In this document: one piece after another, positions 8,806 to 18,801 of the stretch
Numbering within the stretch: position 1 is the first letter of the stretch
Layout: each line of letters starts with the position of its first letter
Assembly (NCBI RefSeq): GCF_019443405.1
Contig: NZ_CP080376.1
Span: 1,054,001-1,118,000 of the forward strand
DNA from: Brevundimonas sp. PAMC22021
Lineage (GTDB): Bacteria > Pseudomonadota > Alphaproteobacteria > Caulobacterales > Caulobacteraceae
DNA length: 64,000 bases
Reading direction: 5' to 3'
The notes under the pieces: model-generated
The model's input: only the letters and a program-made list of their open reading frames with translations
What the model was told of the DNA's origin: nothing
Databases searched by the model: none
Translations under genes and position numbers: made by a program

Positions 8806-9353
8806 CCGAACGCGAAAAGATGATCGCCGGCCTGCCGTACGATCCGGGCGATCCGGAACTGCGGGACGGGCGAGCGAGGGCGGTCGGGCTGACGATCCGC
8901 ATCAACCAGGAGCCGGATCGCGACACACGCCGCGCCCTGGTCAACGATCTGATCCAGGCGGCGGACGGCGAGGCGGTGGTGATGCCCGGCTTCTTCTGCG
9001 ACTACGGCTTCAACATCCACATGGGCCGCAGCGGTTTCGTCAACGCCAACTGCGTCTTTCTGGACTGCGCCGAGATCATCATCGGCGATCATTTCCAGTG
9101 CGGCCCGGGCGTGCAGCTGCTGACGCCTGAACATCCGCTGGACGCCATCGAGCGGCGGGGTCTGGAAACCGCGCGCACCATCCGGATCGGAGATGACGTC
9201 TGGATCGGCGGCGGCGCCATCGTGCTGGCCGGCGTGACGGTCGGCGACCGAGCGGTGATCGGGGCGGGCGCGGTGGTGACCCGGGACGTGCCGGCGGACG
9301 TCGTGGTCGCAGGCAATCCGGCGCGGATGATCAAGCAGATCGGCCCCGCTTGA
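8802..9353 (+). CDS. Left-handed beta-helix acetyltransferase (maltose O-acetyltransferase type)
   Basis: This 183-residue hexapeptide-repeat acyltransferase has the Mac N-terminal cap (EREKMIAGLPYDPGDPEL), repeats such as IRIGDDVWIGGGAIVLAGVTVGDRAVIGAGAVVT, and a terminal NPARMIKQI. These match the maltose/galactoside O-acetyltransferase family, which moves acetyl from acetyl-CoA to a sugar hydroxyl in the cytoplasm. The acceptor is unknown. It starts inside the stop codon of the preceding oxidoreductase (ATGA) and ends the operon. Confidence 0.9.
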   Translation: MTEREKMIAGLPYDPGDPELRDGRARAVGLTIRINQEPDRDTRRALVNDLIQAADGEAVVMPGFFCDYGFNIHMGRSGFVNANCVFLDCAEIIIGDHFQCGPGVQLLTPEHPLDAIERRGLETARTIRIGDDVWIGGGAIVLAGVTVGDRAVIGAGAVVTRDVPADVVVAGNPARMIKQIGPA

Positions 9354-9476
9354 AATCGCCAGCGGCTTGAGGCATAAGCCCGCGCTCACGTGGCGGCTCT
9401 GTCCCAGGGCCGCCGCTTCTGTTTTCTGCGCTTACGCCCATTCGGCCACGGCGCCTGACCACGAGATGAGACGGAC

Positions 9477-9659
9477 ATGGCCGTTCCGAAGCGCAAAGTA
9501 TCGCCCTCGCGTCGCAACATGCGCCGCGCCCACGACGCCCTGGGAACCAACCCCTACGTCGAGGACAAGGACACCGGCGAGCTGCGTCGCTCGCACCACA
9601 TTGACCTGAAGACCGGCACCTATCGCGGTCGTCAGGTGCTGACGCCCAAGGAAGACTAG
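9477..9659 (+). CDS. rpmF: 50S ribosomal protein L32
   Basis: This 60-residue basic protein starts [22 protein letters not shown], shortened here to the part that identifies L32 ([16 protein letters not shown]). It is a small component of the large ribosomal subunit. The zinc-binding cysteines found in some L32 proteins are absent, which is the usual alphaproteobacterial (C-minus) form. It stands alone with a perfect intrinsic terminator downstream. Confidence 0.96.
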   Translation: MAVPKRKVSPSRRNMRRAHDALGTNPYVEDKDTGELRRSHHIDLKTGTYRGRQVLTPKED

Positions 9660-9690
9660 GCCCTCTTCCACCTGGAAGCTGAGCTTTTCG

Positions 9691-9720
9691 ACGGCGCGTG
9701 GGTCAACCACGCGCCGTTTT
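9691..9720 (+). terminator. Intrinsic terminator of rpmF
   Basis: A perfect 11-base stem (ACGGCGCGTGG pairing with CCACGCGCCGT), a 5-base loop and a TTTT run lie 31 bases after the rpmF stop. This is a textbook rho-independent terminator. Confidence 0.9.
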
Positions 9721-9764
9721 CGTGCGTTACGCCTGCCGAGATCAACGGAAAGAGGCGCGCCTCC

Positions 9765-10400
9765 ATGATTCGTCCCGTCGCCGTCAGCCTGCTGGCCCTG
9801 CTCGCCGTCGCCGCTTGCGAACGGCAGGAAACTCCGGCCGCTCAGCCGCCCGCGCCAACAGCGGCGACCCAGGGCGCCCCCCCTGCGAGCACGGCGCCTG
9901 CGACGCCTGTATCGGCTGACCCGAACCTGGTCTCGGCCGAGGGCTGGGGGCCGCTGCGCGTCGGCATGACGGCGGCGGAGGTGACGGCGGCCGTGGGACC
10001 TGATTCGCAGCCGAACGCCGTCGGCGGCGCCGATCCCGAAGCCTGCGACGAGTTCCACCCCGCCCGTGCGCCTGAAGGGCTGCGGGTCATGATGGTGGAC
10101 AGGCGGCTGGCGCGCATCACCCTGGCGCGCGACGCGACGCTGAAGACCGACCGCGGCTTTGGCCTCGGCGACGCGGCCACGGCGATCAAGGCGTCATACG
10201 GCGGCGCCGTCATCGCTCAGCCCCACAAGTACCAGTCGGCGCCGGCCGAGGACCTGTTCGCCTGGCGCGAGGGGGCGTCCACCGCCTATGTCACCGATCC
10301 GGAGGCGCGCGGCGTGCGCTACGAGATCGGTTCGGACGGCAAGGTCTCGATGATCCACGCCGGCGGACCCGCCATCCAGTATGTCGAGGGCTGCGCCTAG
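9765..10400 (+). CDS. Putative lipoprotein of unknown function
   Basis: This 211-residue protein has a lipoprotein signal peptide ending in the lipobox VAAC at residues 16-19, followed by a Pro/Ala/Thr-rich linker of about 30 residues. The rest is a compact domain starting WGPLRVGMTAAEVTAAVG, a pattern seen in small periplasmic proteins of BamE/SmpA-like fold, though I cannot confirm that fold. It has no partner in an operon and is followed at once by the enolase promoter. The function is unknown. Confidence 0.75.
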   Translation: MIRPVAVSLLALLAVAACERQETPAAQPPAPTAATQGAPPASTAPATPVSADPNLVSAEGWGPLRVGMTAAEVTAAVGPDSQPNAVGGADPEACDEFHPARAPEGLRVMMVDRRLARITLARDATLKTDRGFGLGDAATAIKASYGGAVIAQPHKYQSAPAEDLFAWREGASTAYVTDPEARGVRYEIGSDGKVSMIHAGGPAIQYVEGCA

Positions 10401-10401
10401 G

Positions 10402-11744
<1,343 letters not shown>

Positions 11745-11751
11745 GGATGAT

Positions 11752-11784
11752 TCGGCTCCCGGCGCGATCAGCGACGGGAGCCGA
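11752..11784 (+). terminator. Stem-loop after eno
   Basis: A 10-base perfect stem (TCGGCTCCCG with CGGGAGCCGA) and a 13-base loop begin 8 bases after the eno stop. There is no T-run, so it may stabilise the 3' end rather than terminate strongly. Confidence 0.5.
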
Positions 11785-11867
11785 TCTCAACGGTCAAGCT
11801 ACGGTTCGTTAGGCATTTTCGGCCACAGTCCGTTGACTGTGTTCTGCGCTCAGAAGGAGCGTCCGTA

Positions 11868-12197
11868 GTGCTCGACAAGATGAAGCCGTACCGCCTGTCC
11901 ATCGTACTTGCCTTGCTGATCGGCTACCTGGGCGTGCAGGCTCTGACGGGCGAGCGCGGCCTGCTGAGCGGCGGCGAGCGTGACGCCTTGCTGCGCCAGC
12001 GCGAGCAGCAGTTGGCCCAGCTGACCGAGCAGCGCCGGGACCTGGAGGTCCGCGTCCGCTACCTGCGCACCGACAGCCTGTCGCGCGACCTGCTGGAGGA
12101 GCGCGCGCGCGCCGTGCTGGGCTTCTCGGACCCGCGCGACTACGTCATCCGCGTCTCGGCGCCGAAACCGGTTTCGGCGCCCGTCGCCGCCTCTTGA
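11868..12197 (+). CDS. ftsB: Septum formation initiator FtsB/DivIC
   Basis: This 109-residue protein has one N-terminal membrane helix (about residues 9-26, IVLALLIGYLGVQAL) followed by a coiled coil rich in Gln, Glu, Leu and Arg (about residues 38-75), the standard FtsB/DivIC layout. It joins FtsL and FtsQ in the divisome at midcell. The start is GTG with AAGGAG 8 bases upstream. It lies between eno and the pyruvate dehydrogenase genes, as in many proteobacteria. A Pro/Ala/Ser tail follows the conserved part. Confidence 0.88.
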   Translation: MLDKMKPYRLSIVLALLIGYLGVQALTGERGLLSGGERDALLRQREQQLAQLTEQRRDLEVRVRYLRTDSLSRDLLEERARAVLGFSDPRDYVIRVSAPKPVSAPVAAS

Positions 12198-12219
12198 ACT
12201 ATTGTTACAGCCGGGCCGT

Positions 12220-12245
12220 CTTCCCTTTGCATCCCGCAAAGGAAG
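12220..12245 (+). terminator. Hairpin between ftsB and pdhA
   Basis: The sequence CTTCCCTTTGC pairs with GCAAAGGAAG across a 5-base loop with a single bulge. It lies 23 bases after the ftsB stop. No T-run follows, so termination is uncertain; it could act within the pdhA leader. Confidence 0.4.
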
Positions 12246-12256
12246 GCTGCTAAAGC
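12227..12256 (+). promoter_or_regulatory. Possible pdhA promoter
   Basis: TTGCATC and GCTAAAGC separated by 15 bases resemble the Caulobacter housekeeping promoter, though the spacer is one base over the usual range. It overlaps the hairpin just described. Confidence 0.35.
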
Positions 12257-12280
12257 CCCCTTCCGTAACGACAAGAAGGC

Positions 12281-12307
12281 CTCCCGGTTCGGGGCCGTTG
12301 CCGGGAG
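12281..12307 (+). promoter_or_regulatory. Hairpin covering the pdhA ribosome-binding site
   Basis: CTCCCGG (12281-12287) can pair with CCGGGAG (12301-12307), whose GGGAG is the only ribosome-binding site for the pdhA ATG at 12315. The 7-base stem would hide the site. Confidence 0.4.
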
Positions 12308-12314
12308 ACGCCCG

Positions 12315-13331
12315 ATGGCGAAAGCCGCCCAGAAGACCCCTGACTCCATCCCCAACACGCCGCCGCCCGCGTCCAAGGAAGACCTGCTGCGCTTCTATCG
12401 CGAGATGGTGCTGATCCGCCGCTTCGAGGAGCGCGCGGGCCAACTGTACGGCATGGGCCTGATCGGCGGCTTCTGCCACCTGTATATCGGCCAGGAGGCA
12501 GTGGCGGTGGGCGTGCAGGAAAGCGTCAAGCAGGGCCACGACAAGATCATCACGGGCTACCGCGACCACGGCCACATGCTGGCCGCCGGCATGGATCCCA
12601 AGGAAGTGATGGCCGAGTTGACCGGCCGTATCGGCGGCTCGTCCAAGGGCAAGGGCGGCTCGATGCACATGTTCGACGTGCCGACCGGCTTCTATGGCGG
12701 TCACGGCATCGTCGGCGCCCAAGTGGCGCTGGGCACCGGCCTGGCGTTCGCCGGCAAGTACCGGGGCGACGACTCGGTCGCCTTCATCTACTTCGGCGAC
12801 GGCGCGGCCAACCAGGGTCAGGTCTACGAGAGCTTCAACATGGCGCAGCTGTGGAAGCTGCCGGCCATCTACATCATAGAGAACAACCAGTACGCCATGG
12901 GCACGAGCATCGAGCGCTCGTCGGCCACGACGCAGCTGTCGCAGCGGGGCGCCAGCTTCGGCATTCCGGGCGAACAGGTCGACGGCATGGACGTGATCGC
13001 CGTGCGCGACGCGGTCAAGAAGGCAGTGGAGCGCGCCCGCAACGGCGAAGGCCCCTACATCCTGGAAGTGAAGACCTACCGCTATCGCGGCCACTCGATG
13101 TCCGATCCGGCCAAGTACCGGACCAAGGAAGAGGTCGATGAGGTCAAGAAGACCCGCGACCCCATCGACCACATCAAGACCCTGCTTCAGGCCGCCAACG
13201 CGACCGAAGAGGAGCTCAAGGCCATCGACGCCGAGATCAAGGCCATCGTGGCGGAATCCGTTCAATTCGCTCAAGAGAGCCCGGAGCCGGACCCGTCCGA
13301 GCTCTATACCGACGTCTACGTGGAGGCCTGA
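12315..13331 (+). CDS. pdhA: Pyruvate dehydrogenase E1 component, alpha subunit
   Basis: This 338-residue subunit of the heterotetrameric E1 decarboxylates pyruvate on thiamine diphosphate. It has the cofactor motif starting GDGAANQGQ (about residue 162) and ending ENNQYAMGT, and the phosphorylation-loop region YRYRGHSMSDPAKYR of the alphaproteobacterial/mitochondrial type. It opens the pdhA-pdhB-DUF5076-pdhC-gpx-lpdA cluster, and pdhB follows after 3 bases. The leader between ftsB and pdhA has two hairpins and a promoter-like element, so control at RNA level is possible. Confidence 0.97.
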   Translation: MAKAAQKTPDSIPNTPPPASKEDLLRFYREMVLIRRFEERAGQLYGMGLIGGFCHLYIGQEAVAVGVQESVKQGHDKIITGYRDHGHMLAAGMDPKEVMAELTGRIGGSSKGKGGSMHMFDVPTGFYGGHGIVGAQVALGTGLAFAGKYRGDDSVAFIYFGDGAANQGQVYESFNMAQLWKLPAIYIIENNQYAMGTSIERSSATTQLSQRGASFGIPGEQVDGMDVIAVRDAVKKAVERARNGEGPYILEVKTYRYRGHSMSDPAKYRTKEEVDEVKKTRDPIDHIKTLLQAANATEEELKAIDAEIKAIVAESVQFAQESPEPDPSELYTDVYVEA

Positions 13332-13334
13332 TCC

Positions 13335-14743
<1,409 letters not shown>

Positions 14744-14747
<4 letters not shown>

Positions 14748-15091
14748 GCGCACCCAACGACTTCGATCAGGAGGCCGGCGATCCATCGGCCTTTGTGATG
14801 ACGACGCCGGACAGCGTCGCGGCCGATCCACAGGCCATTGAGGTGCTGCGCATGTGGTGGTCGAAGAACGAGCCGGTGATGTCCGTGAAGCCGGCCTTCA
14901 ACGATCCCATCCAGTTCGGGCGGCTGCTGGCCTACGCGGCCCGTCACATGGCGCATGGCTATGCCGTCCGTCACGGCCATGATGAAACGGCCGCCTATAA
15001 TCGTATCCTCGAGGGGATCAGCGAGGTGGTGAAGGCGGACAATGTCCGCACCGTCGCCGAGCCGGTCGCTCAAGCTGGGGGAAAAGCCTGA
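14744..15091 (+). CDS. DUF5076-family protein inside the pdh operon
   Basis: This 115-residue soluble protein has the conserved core [20 protein letters not shown], the family's trademark, and no signal or membrane segment. Its function is not known. It starts with TTG overlapping the pdhB stop, and its own stop overlaps the pdhC start (TGATG), so it is translationally locked between E1-beta and E2. That placement argues for a role tied to the pyruvate dehydrogenase complex, for example assembly or control, but this is inference from position alone. Confidence 0.75.
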
Positions 15092-16446
15092 TGACCGACA
15101 TCCTGATGCCCGCCCTGTCCCCCACGATGGAGGAGGGCGTGCTCGCCAAATGGCACGTCAAGGTCGGCGACGTGGTCTCCGCCGGCGACGTCATCGCCGA
15201 GATCGAGACCGACAAGGCGACCATGGAGGTAGAGGCCGTCGATGAGGGCGAGGTGCTGGAAATCCTCGTGGCCGAGGGCGCCGAGAACGTGAAGGTCAAC
15301 ACGCCCATCGCGCGACTGAAGGACGAAGGCGGCGCCGCGGCGCCGAAGCCGGCTCCGAAGGCTGAGGACGCAAAGCCTGAGCCATCGCCATCCTCGCCGA
15401 CGTCATCTGACGCCAAGCCGGCTCCTGCTGGACACGAAAGCGGCGACGCGGTGGCTACCCCCGACGGGGTGAAGTCGGCGCAGCAGGTGCTGACGCCTCA
15501 GGGCGGATCGGACTCGACGTTGTCCAGGCCGCAGGGCGAGCGCGTCTTCGCCTCGCCTCTGGCGCGCCGCCTCGCGGCCCAGGCCGGGCTGGACCTGAAG
15601 TCGATCAAGGGCTCCGGCCCTCATGGCCGCATCGTCAGGCGCGACGTGGAAGGCGCGGGGCAGGGAACCGGCGCTCCGGCTGCGGCGCAGCAGACCTCCG
15701 CTCCGTCCGCCGAGCCGCGCAAGGTGCAGACGCTTGCGCAGATGGGCATCCCGGACGGCAGCTACGACCTGATCCCGCTGGACGGCATGCGCAAGGCCAT
15801 TGCTCGCCGCATGGTCGACAGCGTCAACGCCGTGCCGCATTTCCCGCTGACGATCGATGTCGAGATCGATGCGCTTCTGGCCGCGCGCGCTCGCGTCAAC
15901 GCCCTGCTGGAGAAGTCCGGCGTCAAGGTCTCGGTCAACGACTTCGTCATCAAGGCCGCCGCCATAGCGCTGAAGGCCGTGCCCGAGGCCAACGCCTCCT
16001 ATTCGCCCGAAGGCATTGCCCTGCACCACAATGCGGACGTGGCCATGGCGGTCGCCATCGAAGGCGGCCTGATCACGCCGATCATCCGCAAGGCCGAAAC
16101 CAAGACCCTGTCGCAGATCGCCACGGAGTCGAAGGACCTCGCCAAGCGGGCGCGCGAGCGCAAGCTGAAGCCGGAGGAGTTCCAGGGCGGCACCTTCTCC
16201 GTCTCGAACCTGGGCATGTTCGGCATCAAGCAGTTCAGCTCGATCATCAACGAGCCGCAGGGCGCGATCATGAGCGTGGGCGCTGGCGAGCAACGGCCTG
16301 TGGTCAAGAACGGCCAACTGGCCGTGGCCACCGTGATGACCGTCACCGTCACCTGCGACCACCGCGTGGTCGATGGCGCAACGGGCGCTCGCCTCCTGCA
16401 GGCGTTCAAGCCGCTGATCGAAGATCCCGTCACCATGCTGGCGTGA
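15091..16446 (+). CDS. pdhC: Dihydrolipoyllysine acetyltransferase, E2 of pyruvate dehydrogenase
   Basis: This 451-residue E2 has one lipoyl domain (residues 1-76, K42), an Ala/Pro/Lys linker, a peripheral subunit-binding domain (about residues 150-187, starting [14 protein letters not shown]) and a C-terminal acetyltransferase core ending with the active-site [15 protein letters not shown]. It transfers acetyl from lipoamide to CoA and forms the core of the complex. It is one-base overlapped with the DUF5076 gene and is followed by a glutathione peroxidase gene after 13 bases. Confidence 0.97.
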   Translation: MTDILMPALSPTMEEGVLAKWHVKVGDVVSAGDVIAEIETDKATMEVEAVDEGEVLEILVAEGAENVKVNTPIARLKDEGGAAAPKPAPKAEDAKPEPSPSSPTSSDAKPAPAGHESGDAVATPDGVKSAQQVLTPQGGSDSTLSRPQGERVFASPLARRLAAQAGLDLKSIKGSGPHGRIVRRDVEGAGQGTGAPAAAQQTSAPSAEPRKVQTLAQMGIPDGSYDLIPLDGMRKAIARRMVDSVNAVPHFPLTIDVEIDALLAARARVNALLEKSGVKVSVNDFVIKAAAIALKAVPEANASYSPEGIALHHNADVAMAVAIEGGLITPIIRKAETKTLSQIATESKDLAKRARERKLKPEEFQGGTFSVSNLGMFGIKQFSSIINEPQGAIMSVGAGEQRPVVKNGQLAVATVMTVTVTCDHRVVDGATGARLLQAFKPLIEDPVTMLA

Positions 16447-16459
16447 GGCGAGAGCGGTC

Positions 16460-16939
16460 ATGACCTCGGTCTATGACTTCTCCGCCCGCGCCCTCGACGG
16501 CGCCGAGGTGTCGCTGGACAGGTGGCGCGGGCAGGCCCTGCTGATCGTCAACACGGCGTCCAAATGCGGGTTCACGCCGCAGTACGAGGGTCTGGAGGCG
16601 TTGCATCGCGCCTTCGCCGATCAGCCGTTCGAGGTGCTGGGTTTCCCGTGCAATCAGTTCGGTGCCCAGGAGCCGGGCCGCGCCTCCGAGATCGCCGCCT
16701 TCTGCAGCCTGACCTATGACGTAGGCTTTCCGCTGTTCGACAAGGTCGAGGTGAACGGGCCGAACCGCCATCCGCTCTATGCCTGGCTGACCGAGCAGAA
16801 GCGGGGCTTCCTCGGGTCCCGAGCCATCAAGTGGAACTTCACCAAGTTCCTGATCGACCGCGAGGGGCAGGTTGTCGCCCGCTACGCGCCCCAGACCGAA
16901 CCGAAGGCCATCCAGGCCGATATCGAGAAACTGCTCTGA
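16460..16939 (+). CDS. Glutathione peroxidase (Cys type)
   Basis: This 159-residue protein has the peroxidatic motif NTASKCGFTPQY with C36 in place of selenocysteine, then FPCNQFGAQEPG and KWNFTKFLID, which supply the Gln, Trp and Asn of the active site. Such enzymes reduce hydroperoxides using thioredoxin or glutathione. It lies between pdhC and lpdA, a placement that could protect lipoyl thiols and the flavin enzyme from peroxide. Only 2 bases separate it from lpdA. Confidence 0.93.
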   Translation: MTSVYDFSARALDGAEVSLDRWRGQALLIVNTASKCGFTPQYEGLEALHRAFADQPFEVLGFPCNQFGAQEPGRASEIAAFCSLTYDVGFPLFDKVEVNGPNRHPLYAWLTEQKRGFLGSRAIKWNFTKFLIDREGQVVARYAPQTEPKAIQADIEKLL

Positions 16940-16941
16940 CC

Positions 16942-18348
16942 ATGGCTGACACCTTCGACCTTATCGTCATCGGCTCGGGTCCCGGCGGCTATGTCGCGGC
17001 GATCCGCGCCTCACAGCTGGGCCTGAAGACCGCCATCGTGGAGCGGGAGAACCTAGGCGGCATCTGCCTGAATTGGGGCTGCATCCCCACCAAGGCGCTG
17101 CTGAAGTCGGGCGAAAAGTACGAAAGCCTGTCGCACCTCAAGGACTACGGCCTGTCGGCGGAAAAGATCGGCTTCGACTTCGACGCCATCATCCAGCGGT
17201 CGCGCGGGGTGGCCAAGCAGCTGAATCAGGGCGTCGGCTTCTTGATGAAGAAGAACAAGATCGAGGTGATCGAAGGCACGGCCAAGCTGGAGAAGGGCTC
17301 GGCTGCGCCGAAGGTGGTGATTGCGCTCAAGGCTGGCGGATCGCGCACGGTGGAAGCCAAGTCGGTCATGCTGGCCGTCGGCGCCCGCGCGCGCGCCTTG
17401 CCGCAGATCGGACTTGAGGCCGACGGCGAACGCATCTGGGCCTACCGCGAGGCCATGGCGCCCAAGTTCATGCCGAAGTCCATCGTGGTGATCGGCTCGG
17501 GCGCCATCGGCATCGAGTTCGGCAGCTTCTATCGCGCCCTCGGCTGCGAGGTGACCGTGGTCGAGGCTTTGGACCGCATCATGCCGGTCGAGGACGAAGA
17601 GGTTTCCAAGGCGGCGCAGAAATCGTTCGAGAAGCGCGGCATGAAGTTTCGCATCGGCGCAAAGGTCACCAAGGTGTCCAAGGACGCAAACGGCGTGAAA
17701 GTCGATGTGGAAGTCGGTGGCAAGGCCGAGACGCTGTCGGCCGAAGTGTGCATCTCCGCCGTCGGCATCACCGCCAACACCGACGACATCGGCCTGGAGG
17801 CGCTGGGCGTCGAACTGGACCGCGGCCACATCAAGGCCGGGCCTCACTGCGAGACCAATGTGAAGGGTCTGTACGCCATCGGCGACTGCGCGGGCGCCCC
17901 GTGGCTGGCGCACAAGGCTTCGCACGAGGGGATCCACTGCGCGGAGCATATCGCTGGCTTCAAGACGCCGCAGGTGGTGTCGCCGATCGCCGGCTGCACC
18001 TATGCCCAGCCGCAGGTGGCCTCGGTCGGCCTGACCGAACAGGCTGCCAAGGCGACGGGACGCGAGGTCAAGGTCGGCCGCTTCCCCTTCCGCGTGAACG
18101 GCAAGGCTATCGCCTCGGGCGACACTGACGGCTTCGTCAAGACCATCTTCGACGCCCAGACCGGCGCCTTGATCGGCGCGCACATGATCGGCGCCGAGGT
18201 GACCGAGATGATCCAGGGCTATGTCACCGCCATCACCATGGAGGCGACGGAAGAGGATCTGCACGGAACGGTGTATCCGCACCCAACCATGTCGGAGGCC
18301 ATGCACGAGGCGGCGCTGGACGCCTATGGGCGTGTGATCCACATCTGA
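16942..18348 (+). CDS. lpdA: Dihydrolipoyl dehydrogenase (E3)
   Basis: This 468-residue flavoprotein reoxidises the lipoyl groups of 2-oxoacid dehydrogenase complexes with NAD. It has the FAD fold IGSGPGGYVAAIRA, the redox pair C42-C47 in GGICLNWGCIPTKAL, the NAD-binding segment VVIGSGAIGIEFGSFY, and the C-terminal HPHPTMSEAMHE with the catalytic His-Glu. The ATG at 16942 is the one that gives the standard N-terminus. It closes the pdh cluster and is followed after 1 base by an HU-like gene. Confidence 0.97.
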   Translation: MADTFDLIVIGSGPGGYVAAIRASQLGLKTAIVERENLGGICLNWGCIPTKALLKSGEKYESLSHLKDYGLSAEKIGFDFDAIIQRSRGVAKQLNQGVGFLMKKNKIEVIEGTAKLEKGSAAPKVVIALKAGGSRTVEAKSVMLAVGARARALPQIGLEADGERIWAYREAMAPKFMPKSIVVIGSGAIGIEFGSFYRALGCEVTVVEALDRIMPVEDEEVSKAAQKSFEKRGMKFRIGAKVTKVSKDANGVKVDVEVGGKAETLSAEVCISAVGITANTDDIGLEALGVELDRGHIKAGPHCETNVKGLYAIGDCAGAPWLAHKASHEGIHCAEHIAGFKTPQVVSPIAGCTYAQPQVASVGLTEQAAKATGREVKVGRFPFRVNGKAIASGDTDGFVKTIFDAQTGALIGAHMIGAEVTEMIQGYVTAITMEATEEDLHGTVYPHPTMSEAMHEAALDAYGRVIHI

Positions 18349-18349
18349 C

Positions 18350-18625
18350 ATGACCAAGCTGGAGCTGATCGGGCGTATGGCGGCGGCGGGGGGCATCAGC
18401 CGCGAGCAGGCGAAGCTGGCGCTGGAGGCTTTCACCGACGGCGTGACCGAGTCGCTCAGCGCCGGCCGCGACGTGCGCCTGACCGGCTTCGGCAGCTTCG
18501 TCATGGCCGAGCGCAAGGCGGGTTTGGCGCGCAATCCGCAGACGGGCGAGACTATCGCCCGTCCAGCGTCCCGCACCGCGCGGTTTCGCCCCGGTGAAGG
18601 CTTGAAAAGCGCCTTGAACGGATAG
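18350..18625 (+). CDS. HU/IHF-family DNA-binding protein
   Basis: This 91-residue protein has the HU fold: an N-terminal helical half, GFGSFVMAERKAG and the DNA-clamping arm RNPQTGETI with the intercalating proline. It is a nucleoid protein that bends DNA without strong sequence preference. It starts one base after the lpdA stop and is probably on the same transcript, an unusual place for an HU gene. A tRNA-Val promoter overlaps its 3' end. Confidence 0.93.
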   Translation: MTKLELIGRMAAAGGISREQAKLALEAFTDGVTESLSAGRDVRLTGFGSFVMAERKAGLARNPQTGETIARPASRTARFRPGEGLKSALNG

Positions 18626-18642
18626 GTCCGGACGAGCAATAA
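18614..18642 (+). promoter_or_regulatory. Candidate promoter of tRNA-Val
   Basis: TTGAAC and CAATAA are separated by 17 bases, with the -10 ending 19 bases before the tRNA. The -35 lies inside the last codons of the HU-like gene. Confidence 0.5.
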
Positions 18643-18661
18643 GCGCAGCACCGATGGATGA

Positions 18662-18738
18662 GGGCGGCTAGCTCAGCTGGTCAGAGCATCTCGTTTACAC
18701 CGAGAGGGTCGGCGGTTCGAACCCGTCGCCGCCTACCA
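18662..18738 (+). tRNA. tRNA-Val (anticodon TAC)
   Basis: This 77-base cloverleaf has a 7-base acceptor stem (GGGCGGC with GCCGCCT, the first pair being G-U), a D-arm with AGCTCAGCTGGTCAGAGC, the anticodon stem CTCGT/ACGAG-like with loop TTTACAC, and a T-arm with TTCGAAC. The anticodon TAC reads valine codons. The CCA end is encoded. A strong terminator follows. Confidence 0.95.
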
Positions 18739-18750
18739 TCGCACAAGAAA

Positions 18751-18780
18751 AAGGGCCGCCGGATCGCTCCGGCGGCCCTT
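18751..18780. terminator. Bidirectional terminator after tRNA-Val
   Basis: A perfect 13-base stem around the loop TCGC starts with AA and ends with TT, followed by TCTG. It can serve tRNA-Val on the plus strand and the autotransporter gene ending at 18802 on the minus strand, where the A-rich side becomes a T-run. Confidence 0.9.
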
Positions 18781-18801
18781 TCTGTTTGGCGGGGCGTCTG
18801 A

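Noticed and set aside
16460..16939. Possible selenoprotein glutathione peroxidase
   Set aside because: The active-site codon is TGC (cysteine 36), not TGA, and no SECIS-like element was apparent.
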